Below, one piece after another: positions 61,295 through 64,000 of a stretch of 64,000 nt of DNA. The stretch comes from Laetiporus sulphureus 93-53 (taxonomy: Eukaryota; Basidiomycota; Agaricomycetes; Polyporales; Laetiporaceae). A model generated the notes under the pieces. It made no database searches. It was not told the DNA's origin and was given only the letters and a program-made list of their open reading frames with translations. The stretch covers positions 910,355 through 974,354 of the forward strand of contig NW_024468512.1 of the NCBI RefSeq assembly GCF_001632365.1, given 5' to 3'. The first letter of the stretch is position 1; each line of letters starts with the position of its first letter. The position numbers were made by a program, and so were the translations under genes.

Positions 61295-63957
61295 TCTGGA
61301 CAAGGTACATGACTGTACAATTAATTATGTATAGCACGAACTATGATTTACATCCTTTCTCAGGGACACAACGCTACGACACGGTGATCTGTTCTCCATC
61401 TATGCTCCTGCTCATCTTGCTTGTTGATAGTGCTTTCGTCGGTCGCTAGTCATGGATGTAACATAGATGTTCATCTTTCTACCTGTACAATATTTGTGCG
61501 ACTTCCTTGGATACAATCATCTGTACGAACTTTCAGATGGAATGTCCCTTGCGGGCTTCCGGAGGTTGTATTTCACCGTGGACAATATGTATATGCTTGC
61601 TGCCCTTGACTTTGCATGCGATGAGAGAACAAGGAACGAACAAAGCGGGAATTATGAGCTGAGTACGGCGACAGTCGACAAATGCCTCTCCTGCCTCCCG
61701 GGAACCTATCCAGAGTGGCGGAATATCGCCTTTGAGTTAAGACTCATTCCATGCATGCAAAGAGTGAGCATATGAATTTTTGCGCCGTCAACGTCACGTC
61801 GGTCCCGAGGCGGACAAGAGGGTATGTTGCGATCACAGCGGGATCTGCAGTCCGGGGATTAACCTCTTGAGCGAAGATGCGTGCGGAGGCAAAGTTGATA
61901 TTCGCTGGCTTGGACTGTGGAGTGTCAACCTATGTTCATCTCCGCGAGGCAAGATGAGCCCGCTACTCAGCGACGTCGCGTCTCCAAAGCATCGGATTGA
62001 ATGGGATTGGCGCTGGTGCCGTAAACGCGCCAGCCGATGCGATTTTGCACAGCGAAGATGCTCCATGTCGGCCGCGTTCTCACCTTTGACATCTGCGCTG
62101 CTCGTTTTTCGTCATGTGGAAGCCCTCAAAACCCGTTTAGGTCGACAGTGACGCGAAAATGCAAGTCTTTTGTGGCTCCCAGCAGTCCACCATAGTGCCG
62201 ACCGTCACGGATCATGCAGACACCGAACATTGCTACCAGCACACGATTGTTCGCATGGTGTAACCATCTTGTGCAGAAGCTTCGAGGGAGGCGGAGGGCG
62301 GATGAAGATGGTCGCAGGGGCGAGCATATTAGAGATGATCGAGGGACGAGGGCCTCACGTTTCCATTATGCGACAATGGACAATACAGTGAAGTTCCGCA
62401 GGACATAACAGGCTTCGAGGACAACATTCGTCCACTGCTCTGACCATTCTTCAAGTTGAGATGCTACCTGCGGACATTCTACCAGGAGCCGGAGCTTCAG
62501 ACAAAGCGGTCTGCGCTCTTTCTTTGCCCTTCCACCATGATGCCCAAAGTCATGACGGATAATATCCATGGAGAGGCACGATGCTTCATCCCTGACCAGG
62601 GAACCACTGTAGCTTGATGGACCGTCCCATCGGACACACGACACGTTGCCATTAAAGAATCACCTCTTCGCCGTCTTCAAGCGCTCGACCTGCAACGAGC
62701 GGATGTGTCTTCGTGCATTCCATCTGACGTAGCAGCTTCAGTATGTGTGGTTCTCCTGACAGCTCGCCATGAGCTAATGGAGGCACGACAAGACCGCTGA
62801 ATGTCCATCAAGCGTGGTTTGACGCTGTCTCCGGTTGCAGATATTCAAAGACTCCATCGAGTACGACTGCGTATTACGTGCACCCTATGCCATCGCATGC
62901 ATGTCTGTGTATGGCCTGTACCAAGAACCCAAGAGACATGGTGATCACTACGCGCGAGCTTCTCGACAGGTACAATTCTGTCGCTCAGCACTGTCACCAC
63001 GGAGACAATGCGTCAAGGCAATAGGAATGGCGCATATATGCTCGCGACTGGGCAGCATGCGACTCGTCCGTTGCCTTGCTGCCAATCAAATCCTCGTTGA
63101 CTGAGCACATGCGTGGGTCGACGTATGGTGCAGTCATGGAATTCGCCGCCACTACCCACGTATTTCGACAGCGGCACCGCGATAAATGTGTGGCCGGTGA
63201 ACGACGCCTAGCATGCGAACCGATAACAACGGCCATTACATTTTGACCATTTTCGACCGCATTGGCGCGATAGGTTTGTCGCTATAATAGCACTATCCGC
63301 ATGTGGCATATCAGCGCACCAGCCGACTGAAATCCGCGACATTTCCCGGCACATTCCAGGTGTCCGTCACCCGTCACGGCGAGTAACCCGCGTATAGTTT
63401 CCGAGGATGCCGCCAGCTGGTTGCGATGCGATCGACGCGTGGCGCCGAGTGTTGGAGAACGGGTGTGGCGATCATCCCTCCAGCTTCTCCCACCTCAACG
63501 GACCGACGCGCCCTCAATGCCGCTCCGGGGCCGATCTGCACGTTGTTCGCCGTATTGCCAGCCGACGCCGGCATGTGAAAGACAGCGATGACTTTATGAA
63601 AGAAATTACGATGTCGTGCAGGGAGTCCCCATATTTTCAGCTGCATGAAGGAGAACAGGTGCTTTGTCGAAACAACCAGGTTTTCAACGGCAGGTCAAGG
63701 TTTAGACGTTGTTCGAGGGCGGTCAGCATCTACTGGGTTTCAGAGGTTGATCAAGTCGTCATAAGCAGTGGTCACTTCGTCCGCAGTTAGGCTCCCCAGC
63801 ATACAGTGGCAGCATTCATACGAGACGTGGCAGGCGCGGAAGCAGCCAAAAAGCGTGCAGATCTGTTGACAGGATGGCCCGCGTAGGACCGCAGAACTGA
63901 CTTGGCGTCAGTATCTGCGGCTCCCATTGACCCACGCACTCTACGCCATCCGCCCCC
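61295..63957. other. 2.7-kb interval without a supported gene
   Basis: Longest gap in the window. The first part is the Zn2Cys6 3' UTR. On the minus strand, 62789-62661 is open without a start and looks coding (VVPPLAHGELSGEPHILKLL, then VAGRALEDGEEVIL and a stop near 62660); the frame at 62644-62366 is also open. Plus-strand frames at 61467-61775 and 61780-62151 are featureless. I found no repeat, RNA gene or known domain. Confidence 0.35.
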
Positions 63958-63992
63958 ATGAAGCTGTCCGGGCTGACCGTCACGGATATGAT
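63958..63992 (+). CDS. Possible first exon of a gene running off the right edge
   Basis: ATG at 63958 gives MKLSGLTVTDM and then meets a strong donor (AT|GTGAGC) eight bases before the window ends; reading through stops at once (TGA). That is what a short first exon looks like. No product can be named. Confidence 0.35.
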
Positions 63993-64000
63993 GTGAGCAG

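Overview
The window is nuclear DNA of a filamentous basidiomycete fungus, most likely an Agaricomycete. Genes are packed on both strands. Almost every gene is cut by many introns of about 45-70 nt, some exons are only 8-25 nt long, and the proteins resemble basidiomycete versions of conserved eukaryotic families. I rebuilt 24 gene models by hand from splice signals, reading frame and family landmarks. In most of them every junction keeps phase, but no model has been tested against RNA.

Layout, left to right. 1-5.1 kb: nitronate monooxygenase (left end cut off), cytochrome c heme lyase, ribosome-biogenesis factor SSF1. 5.1-8.6 kb: PKA catalytic subunit and a LigB-type ring-opening dioxygenase. 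8.8-13.8 kb: TFIIH subunit TFB3, a C78 (ZUP1/Mug105-like) cysteine protease, proteasome alpha-4. 13.9-21 kb: a PGM2-like phosphopentomutase/phosphoglucomutase with 22 exons, an N-acetylglucosamine-kinase-like ATPase, and a BAHD/trichothecene-type acyltransferase with an apparent frameshift. 21.2-24.5 kb: a double-PHD Rco1-like chromatin protein. 26-30 kb: PRP38, mitochondrial uL15 and tRNA isopentenyltransferase. 30.4-33.1 kb: a fasciclin-domain protein. 33.6-39.9 kb: V-ATPase subunit A, proteasome ATPase RPT1 and a mitochondrial PDK-type kinase. 40.2-46 kb: a DYRK kinase of about 1800 residues. 46.7-49.3 kb: a membrane-anchored histidine acid phosphatase. 49.6-56.3 kb: a 27-exon sacsin-like protein of about 1760 residues with an Hsp90-type ATPase module at its N-terminus and an HExxH motif at its C-terminus. 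56.8-58.7 kb: the queuine tRNA-ribosyltransferase accessory subunit. 60.3-61.3 kb: a Zn2Cys6 regulator. The right end may hold the first exon of another gene.

The genes are mostly unrelated housekeeping functions: proteasome (PRE6, RPT1), tRNA modification (MOD5, QTRT2), mitochondria, vacuole, signalling. I see no biosynthetic cluster, transposon, rRNA, tRNA or CRISPR array. Many neighbours are divergent pairs sharing promoters of 175-280 bp, or convergent pairs with very short 3' gaps.

Most worth a second look: the sacsin-like protein with its C-terminal HExxH; seven well-supported GC-AG introns; an 8-nt internal exon in the phosphomutase gene; the frameshift in the acyltransferase; a roughly 300-residue low-complexity insertion inside a fasciclin domain; and four intervals of 0.6-2.7 kb where I could not build a gene.
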